64,000 bases of DNA from SVQP01 sp045658965. GTDB lineage: Bacteria; Bacillota; Clostridia; Oscillospirales; CAG-272. Under the pieces are notes generated by a model. It made no database searches. It worked only from the letters and a program-made list of their open reading frames with translations, and was not told the origin of the DNA. How positions within the stretch are numbered: the first letter of the stretch is position 1; each line of letters starts with the position of its first letter. The stretch covers positions 46,413-110,412 of the forward strand of contig JAZOVZ010000041.1 of NCBI GenBank assembly GCA_045658965.1. Direction: 5' to 3'. Positions 51,288-59,397 of this stretch are shown here, one piece after another. The position numbers and the translations under genes are program-made.

Positions 51288-51773
51288 ATGAAGAATAATC
51301 ATAAAGGTCACTTTAGCAACAAGGGATTTTCACTGGTAGAATTAATTGTTGTCATAGCGGTTATGGCAATTCTTGCGGCAATCGCAATTCCTACGTTTGC
51401 GCATTTTATCAACAAAGCAAGCATGGCTTCCGATATTGACTTTATGAATAAACTCGAGCGTGCGATCATATATGCCTCCGCTACACAGGATGACGTTGAG
51501 CTGAACGAAATCAAAGTTGTTGTCAATACATATGACAATCGAATCCTGATGATTCAATACGTTTTGCACGATAAAGACGATCTGCAAAAGCTATACCCCA
51601 TTACTATAGACGCTGACAGCGACCTTGTGTCTATGTTAGCGATAGATTGGAGCTACGAATTCATGGCTTTGGACAGTCTGAATGAAGACGGGATAATGGA
51701 TCACGAAAATTGGCAATCGAATTGGCAAATCAAGCTGCAAACCGTCAATCCATGGGATGAAATTCCGGAATAA
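51288..51773 (+). CDS. Type IV pilin-like prepilin
   Basis: A 161-aa protein with the prepilin peptidase motif GFSLVELIVVIAVMAILAAI (cleavage after Gly in NKGFSLVE), followed by a hydrophobic helix and a soluble C-terminal domain with no Cys pair. Its genes for assembly ATPase, platform protein or prepilin peptidase are not nearby, so this is an orphan pilin or pseudopilin, perhaps for competence or secretion. Of two in-frame ATGs, 51288 has AGAAAGG in position; 51255 has not. It ends at a strong bidirectional terminator. Confidence 0.88.
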   Translation: MKNNHKGHFSNKGFSLVELIVVIAVMAILAAIAIPTFAHFINKASMASDIDFMNKLERAIIYASATQDDVELNEIKVVVNTYDNRILMIQYVLHDKDDLQKLYPITIDADSDLVSMLAIDWSYEFMALDSLNEDGIMDHENWQSNWQIKLQTVNPWDEIPE

Positions 51774-51774
51774 A

Positions 51775-51810
51775 CGTAACCCCCGCACCGAGTGCGGGGG
51801 TTTTTACGTT
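51775..51810. terminator. Bidirectional terminator
   Basis: AACCCCCGCAC / GTGCGGGGGTT stem with 3-base loop, flanked by ACGTAA/TTACGT, between converging genes. Confidence 0.9.
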
Positions 51811-51822
51811 CAATTGTATCAT

Positions 51823-52410
51823 TCATATTGCAGCAATCATGCACGCCAACGCTGCCACGATCTCCCCAAGCGTCATACACGGCTGCCCCTCTCCTGCTTG
51901 CTCGGGCAGGTACGGCACGTGAATAAACCCGACCTTGATATTCGTGTCGTGGTAATGATGCAGAAGCGTATACAGCACGTCGTTGCATACAAATCTGCCC
52001 GCGCTATAGGACAATTTGCACGGCAGACCTGCGCTGCGCACCTCTCGCAGGATATCGTTTACGGGCAGCGTCGTAGTGTACGAAGCGGGTGCACTTGGTA
52101 TGATCGGTGTTGCAAGCGGCGCATTGCCCGCATTATCCGCAATTCTCGCGTGTCGCAGATTGACACCGTACACCTCGGGTGTGACACTGTCTCTGCCGCC
52201 CGCCTGCCCTACACATATAATCGCATCGGGCTGCTGATCTTGTGCTGCTGTCAACACTGTCTGCGCAGCAAGTCCGAAAACTGTTGGAATCTCGATTTTA
52301 GTCAACTGCCAGTCCCCTATTTTGTCAGGCAAACGCTTGACCGCCTCCCAAGACGGGTTTACAGTAGCACCGCCAAACGGGTCAAAGCCCGTGATCAGTA
52401 GTTTTTTCAT
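51823..52410 (-). CDS. pcp: Pyroglutamyl-peptidase I
   Basis: Cytoplasmic C15 cysteine peptidase removing N-terminal pyroglutamate from peptides, 195 aa. ITGFDPFGG at the N-terminus, Glu79 (VTPEVYGVN), Cys142 (SAGRFVCNDVLY) and His164 (FIHVPYLPEQ) supply the catalytic triad in normal order. The family is usually 200-215 aa; this one is slightly shorter at the C-terminus. It stands alone between two converging/diverging units and starts with GAAAGAGGGG upstream of the ATG. Confidence 0.93.
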   Translation of the reverse strand: MKKLLITGFDPFGGATVNPSWEAVKRLPDKIGDWQLTKIEIPTVFGLAAQTVLTAAQDQQPDAIICVGQAGGRDSVTPEVYGVNLRHARIADNAGNAPLATPIIPSAPASYTTTLPVNDILREVRSAGLPCKLSYSAGRFVCNDVLYTLLHHYHDTNIKVGFIHVPYLPEQAGEGQPCMTLGEIVAALACMIAAI

Positions 52411-52480
52411 ACTATCCCCTCTTTCTTGCAGTTATTCTATCATAAATCGCGCGTTTTTTCAAGTATCGCACCGGTTTCTG

Positions 52481-52509
52481 TTGACAAATTTCTCCCGATA
52501 CTGTATGAT
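52481..52509 (+). promoter_or_regulatory. Promoter of the C39-like lipoprotein gene
   Basis: TTGACA (52481-52486), 17-bp spacer, TATGAT (52504-52509). Confidence 0.75.
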
Positions 52510-52543
52510 ATAAGTAACGATATATGAAGGCGAGGTAATACAG

Positions 52544-53773
52544 TTGAATAAGCATAGAATTACGTGTGCTCTTGCGGCAATCCTGCTTTTGGGCACGGTT
52601 TTGGCATCTTGCGACAAAGAACCGGCAAACGAGGTGCAATCCACAGAGCCGATCACAGATACCCAAGAAATTACCACAGAAGCACCTACCGCTCCCCAAG
52701 AGGAGACGACCAAGGAGGAAGAAGTGACTACCGAAGAAATCAACGTAATTCCCGAAGACGGAGATTACTACAAAAATCAAGTCAAGCTCAACAACAAGTC
52801 CATTATGTTCTGCGCCAACGAGTTCAAGGGTGAATTCAACTCGGTGCATTTTGAAAATCACGGTCTGATGCTGGACGCAGGCGCGACTGAGGGCTATTTT
52901 ATTTCCGAGGAGATTGACATGGGCGGCAGCTTCAAGAACATGCTTGCGTCCTGGAACACCTCCTCTGCAGGTGGCACGGTGGAGATCTCCGTGTCCGTTA
53001 AGCTTGACGACGGCAGCTTCACGACCTGGTATTCCTGGGGCGAATGGAGTGCGATCCCCGAAACGTCGGGCAGCAAATCCAACGAGGATGATTACGGTTC
53101 TGTGGGCATTGATATTCTCACGCTCAAAAAGCAATGCCAAGGCATTGTCAAATACAGAATCGATATCAAGCAGACAGGCGAAGCGTCTCCCATCGTTTAC
53201 AACGTCACGCTTGCGTGTGACAAGCAAAACGGCAATCTGAGTGCTCCCGCAGACACCTACAAAAAGCTGGACGTGCCGTACAGACGCCAGATGGACGTGC
53301 CCGAGATCGGTGGCAGCATTTGCTCTGCAACTTCCCTTTCCATGGTCATGCTGTACCACGGTGAGCAGATCGACGATATTGCCGATATTGCCTGGGGCGT
53401 ACGCGACTGGGGCGAGGAGATCTTCGGCAACTGGGCTTTCAACGTCGCATACGCAGGTGAGCTTGGATATCAAACCTACATCGACTACTATGAGATCGAC
53501 GCAATCAAGCACGCGATCTCTACGGGACACCCCATCGTGTCCTCGATCCGCGTCAAGGCAGGTCAGCTTGCAGCCAGTGGGCACCCCAACTACACCACCA
53601 ACGGACACTTGCTGTGCGTTGTAGGCTACGAAGAAAAAGACGGTCAGAAATGGTTGCTGATCAATGACCCTGCACATCCCGAGGTCAAGGCAATTCTTGA
53701 ATCCGATTTCGAGAACATCTACAGAGGCGTTTCCTATATCGTGCAGCATAGAGCCGATACCTACGCTGAATAA
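52544..53773 (+). CDS. Lipoprotein with C39-like cysteine peptidase domain
   Basis: A 409-aa exported protein. The signal peptide ends in a lipobox (VLASC, Cys23), then a Thr/Glu-rich linker (~30-70) leads to a beta-rich middle domain (~80-235) and a C-terminal papain-like domain (~245-409). Catalytic residues are Cys260 (GGSICSATSLSM), His355 (NGHLLCVVGY) and Asp375 (LINDPAHP), as in the C39-like group, which acts on peptides or the cell wall. The start is TTG at 52544, with GGCGAGG upstream. It has its own promoter and a converging terminator shared with the deaminase gene. Confidence 0.85.
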   Translation: MNKHRITCALAAILLLGTVLASCDKEPANEVQSTEPITDTQEITTEAPTAPQEETTKEEEVTTEEINVIPEDGDYYKNQVKLNNKSIMFCANEFKGEFNSVHFENHGLMLDAGATEGYFISEEIDMGGSFKNMLASWNTSSAGGTVEISVSVKLDDGSFTTWYSWGEWSAIPETSGSKSNEDDYGSVGIDILTLKKQCQGIVKYRIDIKQTGEASPIVYNVTLACDKQNGNLSAPADTYKKLDVPYRRQMDVPEIGGSICSATSLSMVMLYHGEQIDDIADIAWGVRDWGEEIFGNWAFNVAYAGELGYQTYIDYYEIDAIKHAISTGHPIVSSIRVKAGQLAASGHPNYTTNGHLLCVVGYEEKDGQKWLLINDPAHPEVKAILESDFENIYRGVSYIVQHRADTYAE

Positions 53774-53775
53774 TC

Positions 53776-53813
53776 AAAAGCTCCGCATCACAAAAATGAT
53801 GCGGAGCTTTTTT
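53776..53813. terminator. Bidirectional terminator
   Basis: AAAAGCTCCGCATCA / TGATGCGGAGCTTTT hairpin with T-run between converging genes. Confidence 0.9.
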
Positions 53814-54223
53814 TATTGTTGGTTCATGCGCTCACTGCCCCACCAATCGGGCACAAGTTCACCAAGCGTGACAGTGGAGAGCGTTTCAAGATCGGTCAGG
53901 ATCTCGATCTCGGGGCTGTGCGGATCCAGCTGCATCATCATTTCCCTGCACGCGCCGCAGGGCGAGCCAACCTTTCCGCTGCCCATGACGCATACAAGCT
54001 TGACAATACGGCTCTCGCCGTTTGTGATCATATTGGCGATCGCATTGCGCTCAGCACACATGCCAAGTCCCGAGCAGGTGTCGATACACACACCCACGTA
54101 CACGTTGCCCTTATCAGTCAATATCGCAGCCGCCACGCCGCCTGCATCCATAAAAGGCGTCAGCACGCGCGGGTTGAGCTTTTGCTTTGCTGTGTCGTAT
54201 AATTCATGCCAGATGGTTTTCAT
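53813..54223 (-). CDS. Cytidine deaminase family protein
   Basis: A 136-aa zinc-dependent deaminase. Zinc ligands and the proton shuttle are in CAERNAI (Cys-Ala-Glu) and PCGACREMMMQ (Cys-x-x-Cys). The length and the SGLGMCAERNAI/GSPCGACREM context resemble small cytidine or blasticidin-type deaminases. No signal peptide is present. It probably salvages cytidine or deaminates a nucleoside analogue. AGAAAGGAATT precedes the ATG. It lies 15 bp after the HExxH peptidase gene on the same strand and is likely cotranscribed. Confidence 0.88.
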   Translation of the reverse strand: MKTIWHELYDTAKQKLNPRVLTPFMDAGGVAAAILTDKGNVYVGVCIDTCSGLGMCAERNAIANMITNGESRIVKLVCVMGSGKVGSPCGACREMMMQLDPHSPEIEILTDLETLSTVTLGELVPDWWGSERMNQQ

Positions 54224-54238
54224 AGCAATTCCTTTCTT

Positions 54239-55165
54239 CTATTGCGAGGGATCCGCCGCAAAATACGTGCGGTTATCCCCCTCTGTATAATCGGTTACCC
54301 ACGCAAGACCCAATACGATGGTTGATTGCTGTTCCGAGCCAACAAATACAAAGCCGTTTTCTATTGGAGAGATTTGGTACTCAATCTGCTGCCCGGCGCG
54401 ATAATCATAGTACTCAACGACGCCAAGCGTCATTTGCAAGGTGTCCTTTTCAAACGTGCGACATAGATAATGCTCCCCGGATTCGGTGTCGACGTTGCAT
54501 TGTGCAAGCGGCTCTATCACGCATCGCACCGTTTGCCCCGCCTTGATAGCTCCATAAATGCGATAGCACGCCGTCAAAGGTTGAGTTTCACTCGTAGGAT
54601 CATCATACGAGATGCGAATGGGCAAATAATTGACCAATTGATCGTCCACATATATATTCAGCTCACCAAACGGCGTTTGCACACTGCAATCTTGCTTATA
54701 TTCTTCTAAAATACGATTTGCCCAGCGCGTTGCTTCCACCTCTAAGCTCCGATCGCTTCTTTGCTTTTCCTCATCGAAAAACCATTGATAATAATGGGAG
54801 AGCTCATGCAGCAGCGTGAACATGACTTGCTCAATGGGTAAGGATTCATCAATCTTCCCAGCGACATAGATCTCGGGATACAGCTTTTTCTTTTGATAGG
54901 CATCGACATTGTCATAAAACACACCGTAATATGTGTGCCCGTCCTCTTGAGCACGGTATTGGGGGTGATTGGTTATGATAACGTTGCAACGAATCGGAAA
55001 GAAGTAACGACGGCGCAAATACGTAATCAGATCATTAAGATTGTTCCTTAAGTCCGCGATAATACCATCCGCATAACGAATGCGAATGCCTGTTGCATGC
55101 GCATATCCAAGGCATTTATCTCTATCCTTTCGTTCTATCCACAAATCGGGAAATGTGATATCCAT
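54239..55165 (-). CDS. Putative zinc metallopeptidase (HExxH)
   Basis: A 308-aa protein. HELSH (His120-Glu121, His124) inside LLHELSHYYQWFFDEE, with a downstream EVEATRWAN helix (~142-150) able to supply the third zinc ligand, gives a gluzincin-like active site. The N-terminal ~115 residues have a beta-rich character and no signal peptide; the C-terminal ~140 residues are of unknown fold. I do not recognise a named family, though domain hints recall minimal metallopeptidases encoded beside nucleoside enzymes. Start ATG 55165 behind GAAAGGAGG is preferred over an ATG six codons earlier. Confidence 0.6.
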   Translation of the reverse strand: MDITFPDLWIERKDRDKCLGYAHATGIRIRYADGIIADLRNNLNDLITYLRRRYFFPIRCNVIITNHPQYRAQEDGHTYYGVFYDNVDAYQKKKLYPEIYVAGKIDESLPIEQVMFTLLHELSHYYQWFFDEEKQRSDRSLEVEATRWANRILEEYKQDCSVQTPFGELNIYVDDQLVNYLPIRISYDDPTSETQPLTACYRIYGAIKAGQTVRCVIEPLAQCNVDTESGEHYLCRTFEKDTLQMTLGVVEYYDYRAGQQIEYQISPIENGFVFVGSEQQSTIVLGLAWVTDYTEGDNRTYFAADPSQ

Positions 55166-55246
55166 TTCTGCGCCTCCTTTCACAAGCTTTTTCTATATTT
55201 ATTCTATCACAAATCCCCAATAATTTCAAGACTTTTTTGTATTGGG

Positions 55247-55275
55247 TTGCAATACCGGAAAACACGTGCTATAAT
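55247..55275 (+). promoter_or_regulatory. Promoter of the 55299 gene
   Basis: TTGCAA (55247-55252), 17-bp spacer, TATAAT (55270-55275). Confidence 0.8.
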
Positions 55276-55298
55276 GAAAGAAAAAAGGAGGCTGCGAC

Positions 55299-56222
55299 AT
55301 GACAGACCTTGAAAAGATCGCGTATGCAAAATCGTTTATTGATAAGCTGTCGGCGGGCATTGATCCCACGGACGGCACACTTATCCCCGAGGACGACGTG
55401 GCTGCCAAGGCACGTATCGTCGGATGCTTTAGCTATGTGTCCGAGGTGCTTGGCAAGCTGATAAATGCTCCCAATGTCGTTGCAGACCTGTACCGTGTTC
55501 CCGAACGCAAGCTGACAGCGCAGGTGCTGTCCTCGATCGAATGCACGCAATTCCCCGTCAGCATCAGCGCATTTGCGCAAAGGATCGACGCTGCGCTGCA
55601 CTCGTCTAAAAAGTTTACTGCGCATGATATCACGCCTTGGCTGATGCATAACGGATATATCGAAAAACTCATCGATTACAGAGATAAGTCCTTTAAGCGT
55701 CCTACGCAAAAGGGCGTAGAGATCGGCATTATCGTGCAACAATCGACGTCACAGACCGGAAGAGTCACAAGCTCGATCAGGCTGAATATGTTTGCGCAGC
55801 AGTTTATACGCGACCACCTGCATGAGATCCTGGCATTTTCGCAAAGTCCTCCCCGCCCTGCAGACCGTATTCCTCTGGTCACCTTTACGCTCTCGCAAGC
55901 ACAGCTTGCAAAATTTGAGTTTTCGGAAATACCACTCTCCATTTCGCAAATTGCAAGCATGATCAGCGCGCTCAATCTCGAATCGTCGCAGGTCGGGCTC
56001 AAGCCGGGTGACCTTGCAGATTGGCTGGTGCATCTCGGACTTCTGCGCACCGTTGAGCACGGGGGTAAAAACTATAAGCTGCCCACCGATGCCGGCAAGC
56101 AGCTCGGCATTTTGGTCGAAGCTCGCCACGGACTCAACGGCGATTACTATATCGCCCTGTATAACGCAGATGCGCAGAGGTTTATTATTGACAACATTCA
56201 TGGATTGATTAAGGTGGTTTGA
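55299..56222 (+). CDS. Unknown protein with internal duplication
   Basis: A 307-aa cytoplasmic protein made of two homologous halves. The first (~85-185) and second (~210-305) share FPVSISAFAQRI / IPLSISQIASMI, then a helical wing (ITPWLMHNGYIEKL / LADWLVHLGLLRTV), then RPTQKGVEIGI / LPTDAGKQLGI, and AQQFIRDHLHEIL / AQRFIIDNIHGLI. The repeated helix-turn-wing pattern suggests winged-helix modules, so DNA or RNA binding is possible (inference). The N-terminal ~60 residues are extra. It has its own strong promoter and AAAGGAGG site, and is followed by the DinB-like gene three bases after its stop. Confidence 0.65.
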   Translation: MTDLEKIAYAKSFIDKLSAGIDPTDGTLIPEDDVAAKARIVGCFSYVSEVLGKLINAPNVVADLYRVPERKLTAQVLSSIECTQFPVSISAFAQRIDAALHSSKKFTAHDITPWLMHNGYIEKLIDYRDKSFKRPTQKGVEIGIIVQQSTSQTGRVTSSIRLNMFAQQFIRDHLHEILAFSQSPPRPADRIPLVTFTLSQAQLAKFEFSEIPLSISQIASMISALNLESSQVGLKPGDLADWLVHLGLLRTVEHGGKNYKLPTDAGKQLGILVEARHGLNGDYYIALYNADAQRFIIDNIHGLIKVV

Positions 56223-56224
56223 TA

Positions 56225-56932
56225 ATGATAATCAACTGTATTTGGGAGCATAACGGCAACGATACGTTGCTTTATGCAGATAATTGTATCGGTGCCTATA
56301 CGCGAGGTGAGAGCCTTGAAGTTGCAGCAGCGAAAATGCCGGCGGAGATCATATCCTATCTGAAATGGCTGGGAGCGGAAATTCCGGAAAGCACGGAAAT
56401 CGTTATCACCTATGACAAGAACTCCGATCTTAACATCAAAGACGCCGATTCCGACGTGCTTTTCGAGAGTGAGAAAGCCCCGCTGCCCCTTGAAGAATAC
56501 CAAACCCTGAAAGCACTCGCGCTCAAATCCGCCAAGGATTTTCTTGTGCTGTATGCATCTGTTCCCGATAAGAGCGCGACAGCATCCCCCGAGCGCAAAA
56601 CCTTTTACGGACAAGTTCCCCGCTCTGCGCACGAGATGCACGAACACACAAAGAGTGTCAACGCATATTATTTTGCAGAGATCGGCGTCAATGCCGACAA
56701 CAGCGGTGACATTTACGAATGCCGCTTGCGCGGCTTTGAAGCACTTGAAGCAATGCCCGATTTTCTTCAAAATGCCGTGATTCCAGGCAGCTACGGTGAA
56801 GATTGGTCGCTTCGAAAGGTTTTGCGCCGCTTTATTTGGCACGACCGTATTCATGCAAAAGCGATGTATCGCATGGCAGTTAAGGTTTTTGGCAAGGAAT
56901 GTATCGCAAACCCGTTTTGTTTTGAATTATGA
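56225..56932 (+). CDS. DinB-like helical protein
   Basis: A 235-aa protein. The C-terminal half resembles the DinB/YfiT four-helix bundle with metal-type histidines in SAHEMHEHTKSVNAYYF and RRFIWHDRIHAKAMYRMA. The N-terminal ~100 residues (AAKMPAEIISYLKWLG) are a separate small domain. DinB-fold proteins act as thiol-dependent transferases; no thiol partner is evident. The preceding stop codon and an in-frame TTG at 56219 overlap; ATG at 56225 has AAGGTGG at correct distance and is preferred. It is coupled to the duplicated unknown gene upstream. Confidence 0.55.
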   Translation: MIINCIWEHNGNDTLLYADNCIGAYTRGESLEVAAAKMPAEIISYLKWLGAEIPESTEIVITYDKNSDLNIKDADSDVLFESEKAPLPLEEYQTLKALALKSAKDFLVLYASVPDKSATASPERKTFYGQVPRSAHEMHEHTKSVNAYYFAEIGVNADNSGDIYECRLRGFEALEAMPDFLQNAVIPGSYGEDWSLRKVLRRFIWHDRIHAKAMYRMAVKVFGKECIANPFCFEL

Positions 56933-57053
56933 CCGTTTCAAATACAACTTTCCACCTATTGCTTTGCTGACAAAAGACGGAAAAAAGCAATATTGCAATT
57001 TTTCAAGAGAATTCAATAATCACCCATGATTTTGCAAACCAAGGAGCCGATAC

Positions 57054-58127
57054 ATGACATACAATTTTCAAAAACAAATAGATTTTCTCCTTGAAAACGC
57101 TAATCCCTCCATCCGTCTCCGTGTGCAGAAAGAGATTCTCGGCAACATCACCGTAGCGGAAGAAGCGGATCTGATTGCTCAGATCAAAGAAGAACCGATA
57201 TACAAGCTCATTGCAAACTGCCAAAAGGAAAACGGTTGGCTCGGCAACGGATTTCACGGACCAAACAAAAACGCAGGTCCTTACGAAAACCAAGAGGTCG
57301 GCACAAAGTGGCTTGCAGAAAAGGCAGTGGGCAAGGACGATCCCGTACTGAAACGTGCTATGGATGCCTTTGTTACCACCGAGCTGACAGACCTTTGCTA
57401 TCGCACAAAAGGCAAGTATTTTGATGAGTTCCGCTATGCGGCCAACGGTCAGAATTTTATTCGTTGCGCGTGTATCGCCCGTGCCGGATATGACGATATC
57501 ATAGATATCAGACCGCAGATACAGTTGGCTTTGGATTCCTTCAAGCGTGTGCTTGAAGTGGACTCGATTTTGGATATCACACGCATAAAAAAGGTCAGCG
57601 GCAAAGAAAAGCGCGTTTTCAATGATTACGAAAAATGGCCTTGCTATTATCATCTTGATATTTTGGCACATACGAACTCTTGGAGAACCGAGGACAATAT
57701 CAAAATGCTTGCAGAAGCTGTGAAAAAGCTGATGCGCACCGACCGCCCCGAATGTCAAGTTGGCGGTGACAGTTGGGTTGGATACGTTCTTGGAACTGTT
57801 GGTTGCCTCAAGGAAGGATACACTCTCGGTTATGACAAGGACGGAGTTCACTATACATATCTTGACCGTGTGGAATGGCTTTGCCGTTGCGGTCTTGCGC
57901 CTTATGTTCCCGAACTTCAAGCGGAGGTGGATGTTCTCGCCAATGCTATTGACGAAAATGGCATTTGCAGAGCCACCGTTGATGAAAATCAACTGAAAGG
58001 CATTAGCACCTACGGTGGTCAACAGCTTGAAGTGGATTGGAAAAACGATACAAGAAAGCTGTGCGATATCACGTTCCGAGTTCTCTTGATAATGCATTAT
58101 GCAAACGGAGGTAACTATGAGCTTTGA
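57054..58127 (+). CDS. Alpha/alpha-toroid protein (prenyltransferase/squalene-cyclase-like), paralogue A
   Basis: A 357-aa protein with the repeating helical pattern of the terpenoid cyclase / prenyltransferase toroid. Family-like stretches are QKENGWLGNGFHGP, VGTKWLAEKAVG and FITTELTDL-type helices, and a Gly/Trp-rich C-terminal repeat. It is paralogous to the 59398 gene: both start M-x-YxFQKQIDFLLE, share WRTE(D/N)N near residue 205-215 and end with CDIT. I see no DxDD catalytic acid motif, so class II terpene cyclase activity is not supported. It has no export signal. It begins a cluster of four closely spaced genes and overlaps the DUF3795 gene by 11 bp. Confidence 0.7.
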   Translation: MTYNFQKQIDFLLENANPSIRLRVQKEILGNITVAEEADLIAQIKEEPIYKLIANCQKENGWLGNGFHGPNKNAGPYENQEVGTKWLAEKAVGKDDPVLKRAMDAFVTTELTDLCYRTKGKYFDEFRYAANGQNFIRCACIARAGYDDIIDIRPQIQLALDSFKRVLEVDSILDITRIKKVSGKEKRVFNDYEKWPCYYHLDILAHTNSWRTEDNIKMLAEAVKKLMRTDRPECQVGGDSWVGYVLGTVGCLKEGYTLGYDKDGVHYTYLDRVEWLCRCGLAPYVPELQAEVDVLANAIDENGICRATVDENQLKGISTYGGQQLEVDWKNDTRKLCDITFRVLLIMHYANGGNYEL

Positions 58128-58449
58128 CTATAAAAAAACAATTTGCTATTGCGGTCACGATTGTGCTCGTTGTCTCACGTATCTTGCAACTATCAGAAAC
58201 GATGAAGAATTACGCAAACAATCACAGCGCTTTTATAAAACCGAGTTTGGGATAGATATTCCACTTAAAGATATTCATTGTCTCGGGGGTCGATCGGAAG
58301 ATATATTCTATTTGTGCAAGGAGTGTCCGTTTATAAAATGTTGTAAGGAAAACAATGTTGAAATATGTATCAATTGTTTGAAATATCCTTGCAAACAAAT
58401 CCACGACTATCAAAAAAAGTACGTTAACAAATGCAATCAGATCAATTGA
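58117..58449 (+). CDS. DUF3795-type cysteine-rich protein
   Basis: A 110-aa protein with the cysteine pattern of DUF3795: YCGHDCARC near the N-terminus and CKECPFIKCCKEN...CINCLKYPC at the C-terminus, consistent with a zinc or iron-sulfur site. The gene is clearly richer in A and T than its surroundings, possibly a sign of transfer. It overlaps the 3' end of the toroid gene (11 bp) with GGAGG in place before ATG 58117, so it is translationally coupled. Function of the family is unknown; the association here suggests a redox or metal role for the cluster. Confidence 0.75.
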   Translation: MSFDYKKTICYCGHDCARCLTYLATIRNDEELRKQSQRFYKTEFGIDIPLKDIHCLGGRSEDIFYLCKECPFIKCCKENNVEICINCLKYPCKQIHDYQKKYVNKCNQIN

Positions 58450-58467
58450 CCGCAGAGGAATAATGTT

Positions 58468-59394
58468 ATGAGAAATCTAACCAAACCACAACTGATGAAA
58501 ATGGACAAATGGATGCAAGATAACGCTCGTCCATACGATCTCGCAAAATGGGATTATCTCTTTAACGGTGGCAGTAAGGACGCCATCGTTGAAGAAATGT
58601 TGAAATATCAGAACGCTGACGGCGGTATGGGTAGCGGCTTTGAAGCAGACGTGCTATGTCCTTTGTCTGCGGCTATCCCAACGGCAGAAGCTATATTCCA
58701 AGCCTACGAATATGGTCTTGACTTTGATTCCGAATGGATGAAGCGCATTCTTTCCTATTTTGAAAACAACGTGCAGGATATCCCGAAGTATTGGGAAGAT
58801 TGCCCGAAAGAAGCAATGGACTATCCTCACGCACCGTGGTGGAATTATGCTCCTTGTACTGTATTCAATCCCAATCCGTGTGCTGTTGTTGCTTCTGCAT
58901 TTATCCGATACGGAACGGATAGTCAAAAAGAACTTGGATATAAAATAGCCGGAGATTGCTTGAAGTTACTTGTTTCAACCGACTTCTGTGGAGACCACGA
59001 TACGCTTAATATTCAAGCATTGGTAGATCAACTCATTGCTATTAAATCTCCGCTTGTTACAGATGATGTAATGGTGGCTATGCGAAGAAGAATCCTTGAA
59101 AACACCTGCTTCGATGCAAGCAAATACAATAGCTATTACTTTACACCCCTTGATTACGTGCCCTGTCCCAATTCTGTTTGGTATGGCACGGTCGGTCACG
59201 GTATTGAACAAACGATAGCCTTTTGGCTCGATAACATTAACGATCAAGGTGTATGGACTCCAAATTTCTCTTGGGGCATCGATAGTGACATATCAAGACA
59301 AGTCACAAAGAATTGGACGGGATACATTACCGTTAAGAGAGCAAAGATTTTACTTAACCTTGACAGGATAGAAAAACAACGGAACGGAGCCTAA
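58468..59394 (+). CDS. Alpha/alpha-toroid protein, second type
   Basis: A 308-aa protein related to prenyltransferase/squalene-cyclase repeats but different from the flanking paralogues: LNKYQNADGGMGSG-like sequence (visible as KYQNADGGMGSGFEAD), ATAEAIFQAYEYG-like helices, and GIEQTIAFWLDN. The sequence is cysteine-containing (for example CLKLLVSTDFCGDH) and soluble, without a signal peptide. It starts 18 bp after the DUF3795 stop behind GAGGAATAATGTT and ends 3 bp before paralogue B, showing tight operon structure. Catalysis is not demonstrated by visible motifs; the family call rests on repeat pattern. Confidence 0.6.
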   Translation: MRNLTKPQLMKMDKWMQDNARPYDLAKWDYLFNGGSKDAIVEEMLKYQNADGGMGSGFEADVLCPLSAAIPTAEAIFQAYEYGLDFDSEWMKRILSYFENNVQDIPKYWEDCPKEAMDYPHAPWWNYAPCTVFNPNPCAVVASAFIRYGTDSQKELGYKIAGDCLKLLVSTDFCGDHDTLNIQALVDQLIAIKSPLVTDDVMVAMRRRILENTCFDASKYNSYYFTPLDYVPCPNSVWYGTVGHGIEQTIAFWLDNINDQGVWTPNFSWGIDSDISRQVTKNWTGYITVKRAKILLNLDRIEKQRNGA

Positions 59395-59397
59395 CAT

